Positions 1 through 10,096 of a DNA stretch of 18,752 bases are shown here, in pieces. The stretch comes from Nitrosomonas sp. (GTDB lineage: Bacteria; Pseudomonadota; Gammaproteobacteria; Burkholderiales; Nitrosomonadaceae), in the NCBI GenBank assembly GCA_016721865.1, contig JADKHF010000051.1, positions 1-18,752 of the forward strand. Direction: 5' to 3'. How positions within the stretch are numbered: position 1 is the stretch's first letter; each line of letters opens with the position of its first letter. The position numbers and the translations under genes were made by a program. The notes under the pieces were generated by a model that was given only the letters and a program-made list of their open reading frames with translations, was not told the DNA's origin and ran no database searches.

Positions 1-89
1 TTTTCAAGCGCCTGTGTTACAGCTTTTTGCAACGAATCCAGGATTACCTGACCTTCTTCGGAGAGCTTTACTTTTGACGTTATCTTCAT
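1..89 (-). CDS. Small protein coupled to the zeta-toxin gene (N-terminal part only)
   Basis: Reading leftward from ATG at 89, the frame stays open to the window edge and gives 29 residues beginning MKITSKVKLSEEGQVILDSL. The ATG overlaps the TAA of the zeta-toxin frame (TAATG, 87-91), a typical translational-coupling arrangement. Small proteins of this kind, with a helical N-terminus, often follow zeta-like kinase genes in proteobacteria; that is recalled family context and not proven here. The role (antitoxin or accessory) is unknown. The gene is cut by the window end, so its true length cannot be stated. The existence of the frame is well supported by the overlap; the function is not. Confidence 0.6.
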   Translation of the reverse strand, partial: MKITSKVKLSEEGQVILDSLQKAVTQALE

Positions 90-656
90 TACTCGACTTC
101 CATTAATAACTGCTGATAATCAATTTCATGGAGAATATTACGACTATCGCCCGTTTGTTCAAAACACGAGGACTGGTATTTCAAAATCATTCATGAAACA
201 AATGCAACGATCAACCTGTGACTGAATACATGGAACAGATTGCCAAGGCTACGCGACAGGCCGCTTTCGATGTCGTGCAACGGAATAATATAGCCAGCCG
301 TGCGGAACTCTTTCCACCACGCGCATTTTGACATTCCGACATTTGGCAGGCAAGATAGATCAACTCCACTTGCAGCCATCACATTGCAACCGATTGATCA
401 GACGTAAATAACTACGACCTGAAAGCGTGGTTTCGAATGCAAAATTTTCGCGGCGACTGATGTTTTCTTCGACTTCGTTCAGAAAGATACGGCTTGCCGC
501 GATAAGTTCCCGTTCCGGTGCCAGCGGGGAAAGACCCGCCGCGATTAAATCCGCATTGACAAACTGGGCGCAGTTTGCCACCTTGGGCAAGTATTCCAAT
601 GCAAATGTGGTTTTGCCTGCGCCGTTGGGACCGGCAATGATCCAGCAGGTGGGCAT
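89..656 (-). pseudogene. Zeta-toxin-like kinase, frame-broken
   Basis: Zeta toxins are P-loop kinases that phosphorylate UDP-N-acetylglucosamine, blocking cell-wall synthesis; related chromosomal proteins have less certain substrates. The first 98 residues (656 down to 360) are clean: Walker A GPNGAGKTTFALEYLP, then FVNADLIAAGLSPLAPE, then ENFAFETTLSGRSYLRLI, the pattern of this family. The frame then stops at DGCKWS. Homology continues in another frame (about 382-191) with IPLHDIE and SRSLGNLFHVFSHR. It shifts again to DRCICFMNDFEIPVLVF, and a further +1 shift in TTTTGAA (near 146) is needed to read EQTGDSRNILHEIDYQQLL up to TAA at 89-91. There are at least three frame breaks in 570 bp. Start ATG 656 is preceded by GGGGAG at 665-670 with 8-nt spacing. 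It is either a decayed gene or a victim of indel errors; the kinase core before the breaks is complete. Confidence 0.85.
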
Positions 657-664
657 TACACAAT

Positions 665-670
665 CTCCCC
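665..670 (-). promoter_or_regulatory. Ribosome binding site of the zeta-toxin gene
   Basis: On the minus strand GGGGAG lies 8 nt upstream of ATG 656. It supports this start over the alternative frame that opens at 663. Confidence 0.6.
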
Positions 671-781
671 GTGTTGTCTTTGCGTCCGTTTGAGTTGGAT
701 GATCGTGGCAGTCATGCGGTTTGAAATGGTAAATTTGGAGACGTAAAATTCATTTCTGTTTCCAGAAAACTTGCCAAATCT

Positions 782-793
782 GATCTATAGATC
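782..793. repeat. Perfect 12-bp palindrome in the toxin upstream region
   Basis: GATCTATAGATC is a perfect palindrome about 125 bp upstream of the zeta-toxin start, in the 187-bp gap between the helical-repeat gene and the toxin gene. A dimeric regulator site is possible, but nothing else supports it. The rest of this gap holds no clear terminator or recognisable gene. Confidence 0.35.
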
Positions 794-843
794 GTTTGAA
801 CGGACATTCGATTTGCCCAATCGTCTATAAACTTGATTCCTTT

Positions 844-3748
844 TCAAGCAATATCCAGAAAATCGAAGCGTCCAACACGCAAGAGATTTTCTCGTGCGCG
901 TTCAGCATTTTTTTGAACATGCGAATCCTCACTATTAAGACCCGCTTTCAGGATAGGTTTTGCTTTTTCAACTTGTATATATAGATTGCCATTTTGGTCG
1001 ATCGAATCTGTGATCTTAGCAAAACAATCAACGACCTGAGCTGTATGACTAGTGAGCAGTTTGTTCAACGTTTCCAATTCAACTGAAAGGTGCATGTTTT
1101 TTGTTTGATTAACATTAAGAATCTTCAAATAGATATTCAAACGCCAGTCTGGGTCAAGGCATTCTGCAGCCAACCAATAAGTAAATTTCTGTAATTCTTC
1201 CGGTTCGTTAACTTCAAATCGCCAATCAAAAAAAGCAGTGATGCGCTCAACCAAACCAGTTTCCAAAAATTTCCGCTATTTTTCAGCGAATGACCGACGT
1301 AATCGAAAATATTTTCCCAGTATTGGTGATTCGTGGCCGTTTTCTCATAGTATCTCTCCAGCAAGCTCTCTTTGCCTTTTAGTGGAAAGACTTCCCATAG
1401 ATAGTAAGTAAAAAGGTGCTGTCCAAGATTTTCAACGACTTTCGTTTCAAGCGATTTCATGGCTTCTAGCTCTTTCAAATGGTCGAGAGCGAACACAAAA
1501 TCTTCTCGCAGAGCGACAAAATCTGCTTGATCGGGTGATTGAATCGTAAATAATTGCCAAAAGCTTCTAACCAAGAGGCAACGTTTTCCTGTGGAAAAAA
1601 GTTAGTTTTGTGTCGAATAGCCCAATCATGATTCAAATTAAAAATGCGGCCATAATTCACACCAAGAATTGCATATTCTGGTTTTGTAAGTGGAAATTCC
1701 GTACCGGGTTTAAAACGTTCTTCGAGTATTTCTGTAATTTCCGGTACTTGGTCATCTGGAAAATGTCGGCGTACCCAGAAACCAAAATTGACAAGCTTTT
1801 CCAGTGCCAGGCTTCGAATGTTATTAAGCGCCTCTGTGAGCGAATCGTCGTGATTCAAAATAACTGGTTTATTACGATCCAATCGCCAGTCAAACTGAGT
1901 ACACAACAAACGCAGTAACTCTGCCAAACCATCTCTTGTATTAACCGGAATATTGCTATCCTTATCCAAACATGCGTCAAGAAAATCTATCACAGCACGC
2001 CGCGAACTCCGCCAATCTGGGTTCTCTTTTAATTCATCGCTTCGCCTCAATTCCTCTTTATTATCAATGTCTGGATGTGATAGAACCCAGTTACAGACTT
2101 CAATCCATTGCTCCATCTTTTCGAAATGATGCTCCTTTACAGGACCCTGAAAGGCTTTAATCAAAAATCTGATATAAATAGGCCGCTCAATGCGCTTGTA
2201 ATTTTCTAACCAAAATGCCAAGCGATCCTCATTTGCAACAATCGTCTCTTTGAAAACCGATTGAAAAGCTCCAGCTAATGCTTCGATGTTGATTTCAGTC
2301 AACCAATCGTCCTTGTCACGATGTGTTTCCTGCCAGTCGTTGATGTAGCCAAGTAATTGCTCATCCGTAAGTTTCGCTAATTCTTCAGGCGGTAGGGGGC
2401 TTCTATAAGACACATATCCACTTCTCGATTCACTCACAGGCACATAGTCTTCATCAGACAATGGCTTGTCCTTTAATTCATTCTCGAGCTCATTGAAGTA
2501 GCTTTGATACTTTCCGCTTAGCAAGTTTCTAAAAGGATGTATTTGTTTCCGATGAAAATTGCGTTGCCGTTGCTGGAATTTCTCTTCAGTAAAACCTTCT
2601 CCCATCCATTCACGGAAATCCTCTTTCGGTGGGCCGCTCAGGATAGCATCGAAAATTTCCATTCGCTCCAATTCACTGAGTAAGCGAACACCGAAATGCT
2701 CGCAGGCTTTGCAGATCATCAATTGGAATTCGTAGTGATAATCCCACTTGTCGTAATCTTTGTACTCGAGAATGAATTCGCGGATCCAAGGTAAAGTTTG
2801 GTCGCTCGGATTTAGCGCGTAAAGATGTTGGCGTAAACGCTTAAAAACTTTCCATTGCTGGTTCCGCAAAGCTAGGTCAAGTGCTTCAATTAAATCAGAT
2901 ACCTTTTCGTAAACTTTTTCGCAAGCAAAGGTTAATGTATGAACCAATGTCTCTCTCGAATCCTGGTGATCCCGATCCGGGAGATTCAGGTGACGGCACC
3001 ATATCTCGGAAAAATCTTCATCGTTACCTTTTTCAAGATCATCTTCATGAGTGCTCAGTAGGATCATACTTGCAGTCGCGTCAATTAAAATACAGGCGAC
3101 TTGGTAAGGCTTTTTTTCAACCAATAAACGAACACCCTTTTCGAGAATTTGCTGATATTCCCATTCATCAAAGCGCGGAGTTGGTTCTAACATGGTTCTG
3201 AAACTGTTTTCAGAATTTTTTCTTCGCTGTTGCTGTTTCTCTCTGGATTTTGGATCGGACTGAAAGGGGATAAGTTTTTTAGTTATCTCTAATGCAGAAT
3301 CAATTTGATCCTCGTTAATCCAATGAACTAGTAAATCATGGAAACGATATGCCAAGAATAGATGCTTCAATTCAAAATATTCAAGAATCTTTGGTAAAAG
3401 TTTTCTTGAAAACTCTCCTTTCATAACAAGTGCGATTTCAACAATAGCGTCGTAAATTCTTTCATTTTCTGTTTTAGGAATGCTTAATATTATTTGGATG
3501 ACTTCATCTGGAGCATCTTCGGAAGCATTCTTGAGGTAAATAAACTCAGGCCAGAACGGAAATTGAACGCGGCCATCTGGTAGTTGGTTTAATCCGGGAG
3601 GGTGTTTGAAAAATCCTCGTTTTTCCAGCGGATTAATCCATAATGGATTCTTAAGCTTAGAAAAAAAATACTGTCGGTCAGTTTCTTTTTTAACTGATGA
3701 CAGGGCTTTCTCTATTATTTCATCCGTTGGTGTCTTCCAGTATTTCAT
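844..3748 (-). pseudogene. Large alpha-helical repeat protein of unknown function, two frame breaks near the C-terminus
   Basis: The frame opens at ATG 3748 and runs 757 codons to 1475. Protein-like sequence then continues in a second frame (about 1550-1270, including VALREDFVFALDHLKEL and FTYYLWEVFPLKGKE) and a third (about 1266-844, including ERITAFFDWRFE and YWLAAECLDPDWRL). Both switches fit single missing bases, near 1535-1565 and 1255-1285 (the latter in a T run). Repaired, the product is about 970 residues: no signal peptide, no membrane segment, and helices throughout with many W/L/F repeats, so probably a HEAT/ARM-type solenoid. Residues 31-95 (NPLWINPLEKRGFF, then FPFWPEFIYL) resemble the helical part of large STAND-type defence proteins, from memory. 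No NTPase or nuclease motif was seen. The start overlaps the end of the upstream 212-codon gene by 29 bp, so the two are almost certainly co-translated. The low GC, unlike the neighbouring peptidase, suggests acquisition. Function not recognised. Confidence 0.7.
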
Positions 3749-4358
3749 TCAATTCCTTTATCCGTTCATATTGGCTACTTGCCGCTACATGTAAAAAGCA
3801 ATGTAAATTACCAAAGTGTTTTACTAAATCAATTTTTTCACTCTCAGAAAAATCACCTTTCCGAAGATGAGCGTGCTCGACAAACCAACGTTTTGCAGAT
3901 TTCCAGTCTTCAAGAAAATTACCTGGTATCTTATCCTTGATGGAGTAATCAAGGAATGTACTAAAAAACAAGCTGTCCGCATCGGAATTCCGGCTTCGAC
4001 CGGATTCATGTTTGTTTATCAGATTAGTAATTTTATGACATGTCTGGTAAGGAATTAAATGACCTGATTTTTCGTCAGGTGAATTCTCAATTCCACGATT
4101 TCGCCATTCGCTCTCCCAAACAGCTTGAATCTCATCAACAAGATGTTGATACTGAACGCGCCCTTTTTCTACACCTTTATAAGTCGATGCAAGCGCATTC
4201 ATTAAATCTCTTCCAGCGTGGGACACAAAAGTAATATATCCATCAGATTCTTGGTTTAAAAAAAGAATGGCGCCTTTATATGCATTTCCAAACACAGGTA
4301 AACTTAGCTCTTGTTTCAGCCAGTCGTAAACACGCTGTTGCTCTTTGTTTAGTGTCAT
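3720..4358 (-). CDS. 212-aa protein with HEPN-like motif, first gene of a two-gene operon
   Basis: An intact frame from ATG 4358 to TGA 3720. It is soluble, with no signal peptide. The N-terminus (MTLNKEQQRVYDWLKQEL) is helical; residues 28-60 (KGAILFLN, FVSHAGRDLMNAL) look alpha/beta; the C-terminal 70 residues are helical. There, residues 157-162 read RWFVEH, an R-x4-H pattern as in HEPN ribonucleases, within DWKSAKRWFVEHAHLR. The usual polar residue after the Arg is absent (Trp instead), so catalysis is uncertain. The tail (YERIKELNEILEDTNG) overlaps the start of the large helical-repeat gene by 29 bp. The pairing of a possible HEPN effector with a giant solenoid, near a toxin gene in AT-rich DNA, suggests a defence or stress module; that is inference. 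Family not recognised. Confidence 0.75.
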   Translation of the reverse strand: MTLNKEQQRVYDWLKQELSLPVFGNAYKGAILFLNQESDGYITFVSHAGRDLMNALASTYKGVEKGRVQYQHLVDEIQAVWESEWRNRGIENSPDEKSGHLIPYQTCHKITNLINKHESGRSRNSDADSLFFSTFLDYSIKDKIPGNFLEDWKSAKRWFVEHAHLRKGDFSESEKIDLVKHFGNLHCFLHVAASSQYERIKELNEILEDTNG

Positions 4359-4429
4359 TAAGTAAGGATAATATCGCTAGATTTTATTGTGATTTGTGAT
4401 TCATTTCAGACTACAGGATTGTAACAAGC

Positions 4430-7400
4430 CTAACGTTCAATCAATTCCACTTCAATCATTTTCACTTCACCATCCCGCCTAAACTGCAATTCGGTTTTTT
4501 CTCCGGCTTTGAGCGTTCGCAGGATATTCGCATACGACGCCAAATCCCTGATTGGTTGACCCGCTAATTGAATCAGGATGTCGCCCGCCTGTAACTGCGC
4601 TTGTTGCGCCGGGGAGCCGGGAATTACGTTGTCCACGCGTACGCCTTCTCCTGGATAAGAAAAGTCCGGTACGGTACCGAGGCTGGCTGTGCGTTTTTCT
4701 TTGGCTTTTGCTTCTGTGGGTTCGGCTTGCGTGGTTTGCGATGGCAACGTGACGGTCAGCGGCTCAATGCGGTTGGCCAGGTATTCGGTGGCTTCTTTGA
4801 GAATGGCTGCGACTTTGACCAGCCCGGCGGAATCGATTTTGTCGACGGTGTCGCCGGGGGCGTGGTAGTCCTCGTGCGCGCTGGCGAAGAATTGCACGGC
4901 GGGCACGCCGGCTTGGATGAATGCGGCTTGGTCGCTGGAACCGAAGTCATCTTGCACGGCGTTGACGGGAATGCCGGTGACGAAGCTTGCGCCGCGGAAA
5001 ACATGCACCAGTTCGCGCGCGGTGCCGGTACCGAACACGGTGACCGGGTTGTTTTCAAGCCGCCCCACGGTATCCAGATTCAGCATCGCGATGATTTTCT
5101 CAGTTGGATAATTTTTGGTATTGCGGATGTAATGCCTGGAACCAAGCAGATCTGCTTCCTCTCCGGTGAAAGCGACAAAGATAATGGTGCGTTCCGGCTG
5201 CCATTTCGGCACAATCTGGCGGGCGAGTTCCAGCATCACGGCGATGCCGCTGGCGTTATCATCCGCACCGTAATGAATTTTCCCCTGGTGCGCGGCACGC
5301 ACGTCCGGCCAGCCCATGCCAAGGTGGTCATAATGCGCGCCGATGATCAGGCTTTGCCCGGCGAGTTGCGGGTTGGTTCCCGGCAAATGCCGATGACATT
5401 GCGTAGTGTGATATTTCCTTTCGGCAGGCCGACATCTTGCTGCCAAATCTGGAAATAACTATTGCTGTCGCCGCCGGGTATCAGGCCGATTTGTTGAAAT
5501 TGCTTGGCAATATACGCTGCTGCGGTATCCAGTTCCGGGGTGCCCAGTTCACGGCCTTTGAACGATTCATGCGCCAGGTGGTTAATATCCGCCATCATGC
5601 GGCTCTCGGAAAAAAACCGGCGGCAGTTCCGCCAATGCGCGGCGCGGTTTGGAGATGCCGGTGTGTGTCGTGTGAATGACGTAATTGTCTTTCTGCTTGA
5701 CCCATTGCGAGAGCGGCGATTGCGTGATCGGCCATTGCCCTTTGTCGATATTGGTCAATTCGTCGCCTTTGAACACCAAATAACTGTATTTGCGGTAGTG
5801 CGGCAATTTATTGGCCAGCTCGGCGATCGCCTTGGGATTGTCCGATGCGATCCATAATAGCGTTTTATCCGGATTGGATGGTTGCCGGGTAGTCAATACG
5901 ACGGCATGCTCCGCTTGCGGATAGGTTTTTTGATCCAGTTGCAATTTTTTCTGCTGATAAGTCACGCCGCGATCCGCCAAAGTTTTGGCGACAGTCTCAG
6001 CAAATTTATTTTGCCACCCCATGATCCAGATGGTGCGATCTGTGGGCAAGGTGGTGAGTTGATCATCCGTAATCACTTCCAGTTGGTTTGATTGGGTTTT
6101 CTGCCAATTCGCCGCCAGCGCACGATATGCTTCTAAGATTTGTTTGTCTGCGTGTGCAGGTAGAATCAGCAATGGTTTTTCTGCACCAAAACCCTGCGAC
6201 AACGCGGAAGGGATTTCACGGCTATCTAGGCGCCTGAACACATCAAAATGCGGATCAAGGTCGATACGCACTGGACGGGCATGGAAATCCATTTCGATGG
6301 TTTGCGTTCGCTGATTAACGGTGATGTGCGATTGCGTCGCCATATCCTCACCTTCCAGCGTGACAGAAACGGGACTCGTAGACGATAAAGATCACCCGGT
6401 TGCGTTTGCTCAACCGTCATATTGAGCTTAAATCCTTGCGCCGTGCGTTCGGTTTCTGCAACGCGCAGCAATAGATCCGGTGCACCAGCGCGGTGTACCC
6501 ATTGTTCAAACTGCGCGGAAAAATCTTGGCCGGTGGTTGCGTTGATCGTCGTGAGCAAATCCGCAAAGCCGCCTGCTTGAATTTGAATTGCTTATAAAAC
6601 TGCCGTAGCACGCGTACAAAATCTTCGTCGCCCAATTCCTGGCGCAACATGTGGAAAAACAGCATGGTCTTACCATAACCCACGGCTTCCGAGCTGGCGC
6701 TATGGCGCGAAACGAACTGGACGATCGGGAAATCTTTTTCCTTGTTGACGAAATCCGCGTATTTCTGCAGCACGTCACGGCGGTATTCCTCGCCTTTGCC
6801 GCGTTGCTCATTGACCAAGTGATCCGCGAGATAAGCAGTTAAGCCTTCCGCCCAATTGCCTTTGGCGTAATCGACAAACACGCCATTGCCCCAATAATTA
6901 TGCAGAATCTCATGCGGATACGACGAATGCAGAATGAAAGGGAAGCGAATCACCTTGGGCCCCAGCAGCGTGAATGACGGCATGCCATAACCGGTCTCCC
7001 AGAAATTTTCGACCAGCGCGAATTTGGTATAAGGGTAGGGGCCGAGCAGCTTGTTATACATGGCAATATATTGCGCCGTGGTGTCGAGATATTTCTGTGC
7101 CAGTGCTTCATCAGGGCTACGCAAGTAAACCATTGCATTTGCCGCGCCTGCTGATTGCGTGTAGCGTTTGTAGCGGCCCGCGACGATATAGATATCGTCC
7201 TGCGGCTGTGTTTCTTCCCAAACCACGTTCTGGGTTGTGGCTGTTTTCTGTTCACGCACCAACGTACCCTGGCTGACTACATCCCAATCGGCGGGTACTT
7301 GAATATCCAGGCGAAATGACACCATGGCTTCATCTTCAAACTGCGGATACCAGGCACTGGAGTTGGACAGAAATATCCCCTCATTCGAGATAACGCCCGG

Positions 7401-7823
7401 TGTATAACTGAAACTGCGCGCGTATTCCTGCCCGGGGCCTTGCACCGGGTGATTGATTTTTCCATTGAAGTGTAGCGTGAATTCCTTCTGACCGGGAGGC
7501 AATGTTACCGTGTAATGTTTTAAGGGAACGGGCCTGGCACGGGACGCCTCGTTACTTTTCTGTAAAGTGATTTTTGCACCCTGAACCTCGGTAATCGTTA
7601 AATCGGCATGTAGACTGAAATCGAGCTGGACTGGTGCTCCCGGATCCTGCATGTGCTCGGGTACAAGGACATGATCTTTAACGCGAATCCCGGAAGTATC
7701 CGGCGATAGCGTAATCGCCATCTGATGATGAAATATCTGGTTGCTTGCTAATGCAACCATGCTACAGAACATACAGCTAATGATGGCAATCCATGTTCCA
7801 CTGAACTTTATTATTTTTTTCAT
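4430..7823 (-). pseudogene. Secreted M1-M28-PDZ metallopeptidase fusion, four frame breaks
   Basis: Five overlapping frame pieces make one ~1,130-residue protein. It starts at ATG 7823 with a signal peptide (MKKIIKFSGTWIAIISCMF, cleavage near ALA-SNQ). Next is an M1 (gluzincin) half with HEILH, a Glu 18 residues later (NWAEGLTAYL) and YGKTMLFFHML; the GAMEN exopeptidase box is replaced by TGYGMPSFTLLG. The C-terminal half is an M28 aminopeptidase with all metal-site motifs: GAHYDHLG, GADDNASG, FVAFTGEEADLLG, MLNLDTVG and HEDYHAPGDTVD. A PDZ domain ends it (GVRVDNVIPGSPAQQAQLQA). Both halves probably use zinc and act in the periplasm on peptides. Frame switches lie near 6555-6595, 6345-6390, 5582-5610 and 5375-5400; three fit one missing base and one fits an extra base. 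All catalytic residues survive, so indel errors are as likely as real inactivation. It is divergent from the TolB-like gene, 157 bp away. Confidence 0.82.
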
Positions 7824-7989
7824 TTTTTCTGAATTTTATCGGACAGGTTATTCATTCCACGCATTCTGGCAAAAAGCGCCAAGCGCAATCACTGAGCGCA
7901 TTCTATAACACATAATGTTTACTTTCCTTTTATAGCTATGTTTAAATGTTTTCCCTTCAGTAACGAAAATTGCCAGTCAAATGAGACCA

Positions 7990-9097
7990 ATGAAAAACTA
8001 TACCCAAACATCTTTCTTTACCGATTCTTCATGTTTGTTTCGAAGCCTTTTGTTAACACTGACTTTCATTACAGCAACGCATGTCAGTGCAACCGGTTTT
8101 ATCACTGACGAACACCAGCTCTCCGTCAAGGAAAAACGGGCCGGTGAAGCGTATTACCGTGCCGATTCTAAATGGATGATTTATCAAGCGGAAGTGGCTG
8201 ATGACAATCCGTTTTATCAGATTTTCCTGAAGAATATCGACAGCGGTGCGGTTACGCAGGTATCGCCGGGTACCGGAAAAACGACTTGTGCGTGGATTCA
8301 TCCCGCGCAGGAAAAAGTGCTGTTTTCATCGACGCATGAAGATGCTGGCGCCAAAGCCAAGATGGTTGCCGAGATTGAACGCAGGAAATCCGGTGAGCGG
8401 CAATCCTATGCGTGGGATTACGATGAGTATTACGATATCTACGAGACTGATTTTGCTGGCGGAAAAATCAAGAATCTCACCATACCCTGGGGTACGATGC
8501 AGAAGCCTCCTGGTCTCCCGATGGCAAACTGATTGCATTTGCCTCCAATCGCAGAGCGTACACGGAAGAATTATCCGATGAAGAAGCCGCGCTGTTCAAA
8601 GCCAATCCATCCGCATTGATCGATATTTATATCATGGATGCGGATGGTTCCAATGTGAAGCGATTAACCCACACGAAAACCTATGACGGCGGCCCGTTTT
8701 TCAGCCCGGACGGAAAACGCATCGTGTGGCGGCGCTTCTCGGAGAATGGCCGGGATGCGGAAATTTTCACGATGAACATTGACGGATCGGACCAGAAACA
8801 AATTACCCGCCTGAATGTGATGTCCTGGGCGCCTTTCTATCATCCTTCCGGAAAATACATCATATTTGCAACGAATGTGCATGGGCATCGCAATTTTGAA
8901 TTGTATATCGTCGACGTAGACGGTAACAAAGATCCGGTGCGTGTCACCGATAAGGAAGGTTTTGACGGTCTGCCGGTATTTACGCCGGACGGCAATTACC
9001 TAACCTGGACCAGTGATCGCACACCTGATAAAAAAGGCTTCTTTTCCACGGCAAATGGAATCATCAGAAAGCGTTGGAGAGTCTTTCTTTGAAGTAG
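7990..9097 (+). pseudogene. Secreted TolB-like (PD40/WD40-type) beta-propeller protein, two frame breaks
   Basis: The frame can open at ATG 7981 or 7990; 7990 is preferred because GAGA lies just upstream and MKNY begins the signal peptide (hydrophobic LFRSLLLTLTFITATHVSA). Repeats typical of TolB-type propellers follow: WSPDGKLIAFASNRR, FFSPDGKRIVWRRF, FYHPSGKYIIFATN and FTPDGNYLTWTSDR, with inter-blade IYIMDADGSNVKRLT and IFTMNIDGSDQKQIT. The first frame ends at 8532. A single missing C at 8480/8481 (CTCACCATACC) restores NLTHTLGYDAEASWSPDG. A second break near 9030-9040 restores FHGKWNHQKALESLSLK, ending at TAG 9095-9097. It is periplasmic and probably scaffolding or substrate-binding, not catalytic. 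It is divergent from the M1-M28-PDZ peptidase, suggesting a joint role in peptide turnover (inference). It is not true TolB: no Pal or other Tol genes are nearby. Confidence 0.78.
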
Positions 9098-9215
9098 CGA
9101 ATTATAGATTGTAAGGATTAGTTGGCAGGTATATTGCTTAATAGTCAGGCAATTAATAATGTTCGGTGCATGACTGCCAGTGTTAAACAGAACATTTAAA
9201 TATAAGAAAAGAAAA

Positions 9216-9249
9216 ATGAATATGCATAAAGTATTATTGGCAGTGCTAG
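9216..9249 (+). pseudogene. 5' fragment of the PEP-CTERM gene (start of signal peptide)
   Basis: ATG 9216 opens MNMHKVLLAVL, the first half of a signal peptide, and is cut by the IS5-family element at 9250. An A/G-rich AAGAAAAG just upstream may serve as a weak ribosome site. The 118 bp before it, after the TolB-like gene, holds AT-rich leader with no other gene. Joining this piece to the DNA after 10100, with one extra G, gives MNMHKVLLAVLGVLLMASSAQA, a complete signal peptide. This is strong evidence that both pieces are one gene. Confidence 0.72.
9246..9249. repeat. Left CTAG target-site copy
   Basis: CTAG here and at 10097-10100 flank the 15-bp inverted repeats. Four-base CTAG duplications are known in IS5-family elements. 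Because CTAG is its own complement, part of it could instead belong to the element ends. Confidence 0.7.
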
Positions 9250-10096
9250 GGTCTGTTGACATTTTGCGGTAATTATTTAATAAATATAGAAAAACTCGTA
9301 GTATTGAGGTTCCTATACCACCAATAAAACGAGTTTGCGATGCCCCGCTTGATGCTCAGTGATGAGTTCTGGTCGAAGCTGGAGAAGATTCTGCTTCAAG
9401 AAGCCATTTATAACAAGCGCAATTTGCGCATGACGGTAGAAGGAATGCTGTATCGAATGCGGGTTGGTTGTCCGTGGAGAGACTTGCCGAAGGCATTTGG
9501 CTGTTGGAATTCTGTCTATAAAAGGTTCAACGCGTGGTCATTGAGTAGAGTGGGAAGGATTTTCAAGGCGTTGATCATTGATCCGGATTGTGAATGGGAA
9601 TTTATTGATGGCAGCTATGTTAAAGCGCATCAGCATAGTGCGGGAGCGGTTGGCAAGAAGCCGCAGGCCATCGGGAAAGCCTGCAGGGAATACCACGAAG
9701 ATTCATCTGGCGGTTGATAGTTATGGCTTGCCAGTTGAGTTTGAGATCACCGGTGGAGGTCAATGATTGTTCTGCAGCACCTGATTTGATTGCCAGGCTA
9801 CCTGACGCGGAAGCGATTGTGGCGGACAAAGGCTATGACAGTGATTGTATACGGGAGCAGATAACAAAGAAGGAGCCAGGCCTGTAATACCAAAGAAAGC
9901 GCAATTCATTGAAAGGTAATGCAGACATGGATTGGGGCTTGTATAAATATCGGCATTTGGTGGAAAACACTTTTGCGCGATTAAAGCAGTATCGCGCAGT
10001 GGCAACAAGATATGACAAACTGAAGAGAAATTACGAAAGTATGGTTGCTATGGCTTGTGGTTATCTGTGGCTACCTATGTGAAATGTCAACAGACC
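9250..10096 (+). mobile_element. IS5-family (IS427-type) insertion sequence, 847 bp
   Basis: The ends are perfect 15-bp inverted repeats: GGTCTGTTGACATTT at 9250-9264 and its complement at 10082-10096. They are flanked by CTAG on both sides (9246-9249 and 10097-10100). The interior holds one transposase gene reading in the plus direction. The length and ends fit IS427-group elements, which are abundant in nitrifying betaproteobacteria. The matched ends and flanking duplication point to a recent simple insertion, although the transposase frame is broken. It separates the signal-peptide start of the PEP-CTERM gene from its body. Confidence 0.9.
9340..10082 (+). pseudogene. IS5-family DDE transposase, frame-broken
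   Basis: It starts at ATG 9340 (MPRLMLSDEFWSKLEKIL) with the usual N-terminal DUF4096-like region (VGCPWRDLPKAFGCWNSVY). DDE motifs are visible: the first Asp in FIDGSYVKAHQHSAG, the second in IVADKGYDSD, and the C-terminal signature YKYRHLVENTFARLK (Y-x2-R-x3-E-x6-K). The product would end at GYLWLPM with TGA 10080-10082, close to the right inverted repeat. Reading it needs four frame changes: near 9675-9690, at 9752-9757, at 9870-9876 and an extra base near 9899. Some IS427 elements use one programmed shift between two frames, but four changes in 220 bp cannot be programmed. No slippery heptamer in the right phase was found at the first break (ATC GGG AAA GCC). Probably inactive, or affected by indel errors. 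Confidence 0.85.

Noticed and set aside
712..807. 31-codon minus-strand frame (MSVQTIYRSDLASFLETEMN) between the helical-repeat and toxin genes
   Set aside because: There is no ribosome binding site and no recognisable family; too short to support as a gene.
4601..5458. 285-codon plus-strand open frame
   Set aside because: It is the antisense of the M28 domain, which has all its metal-site motifs on the minus strand; this is a GC-rich shadow frame with no ribosome site or recognisable protein pattern.
9670..9700. Programmed frameshift in the IS5-family transposase
   Set aside because: IS427-type elements can use one, but no slippery heptamer lies in the right phase and three more shifts follow within 220 bp, so decay or error fits better.
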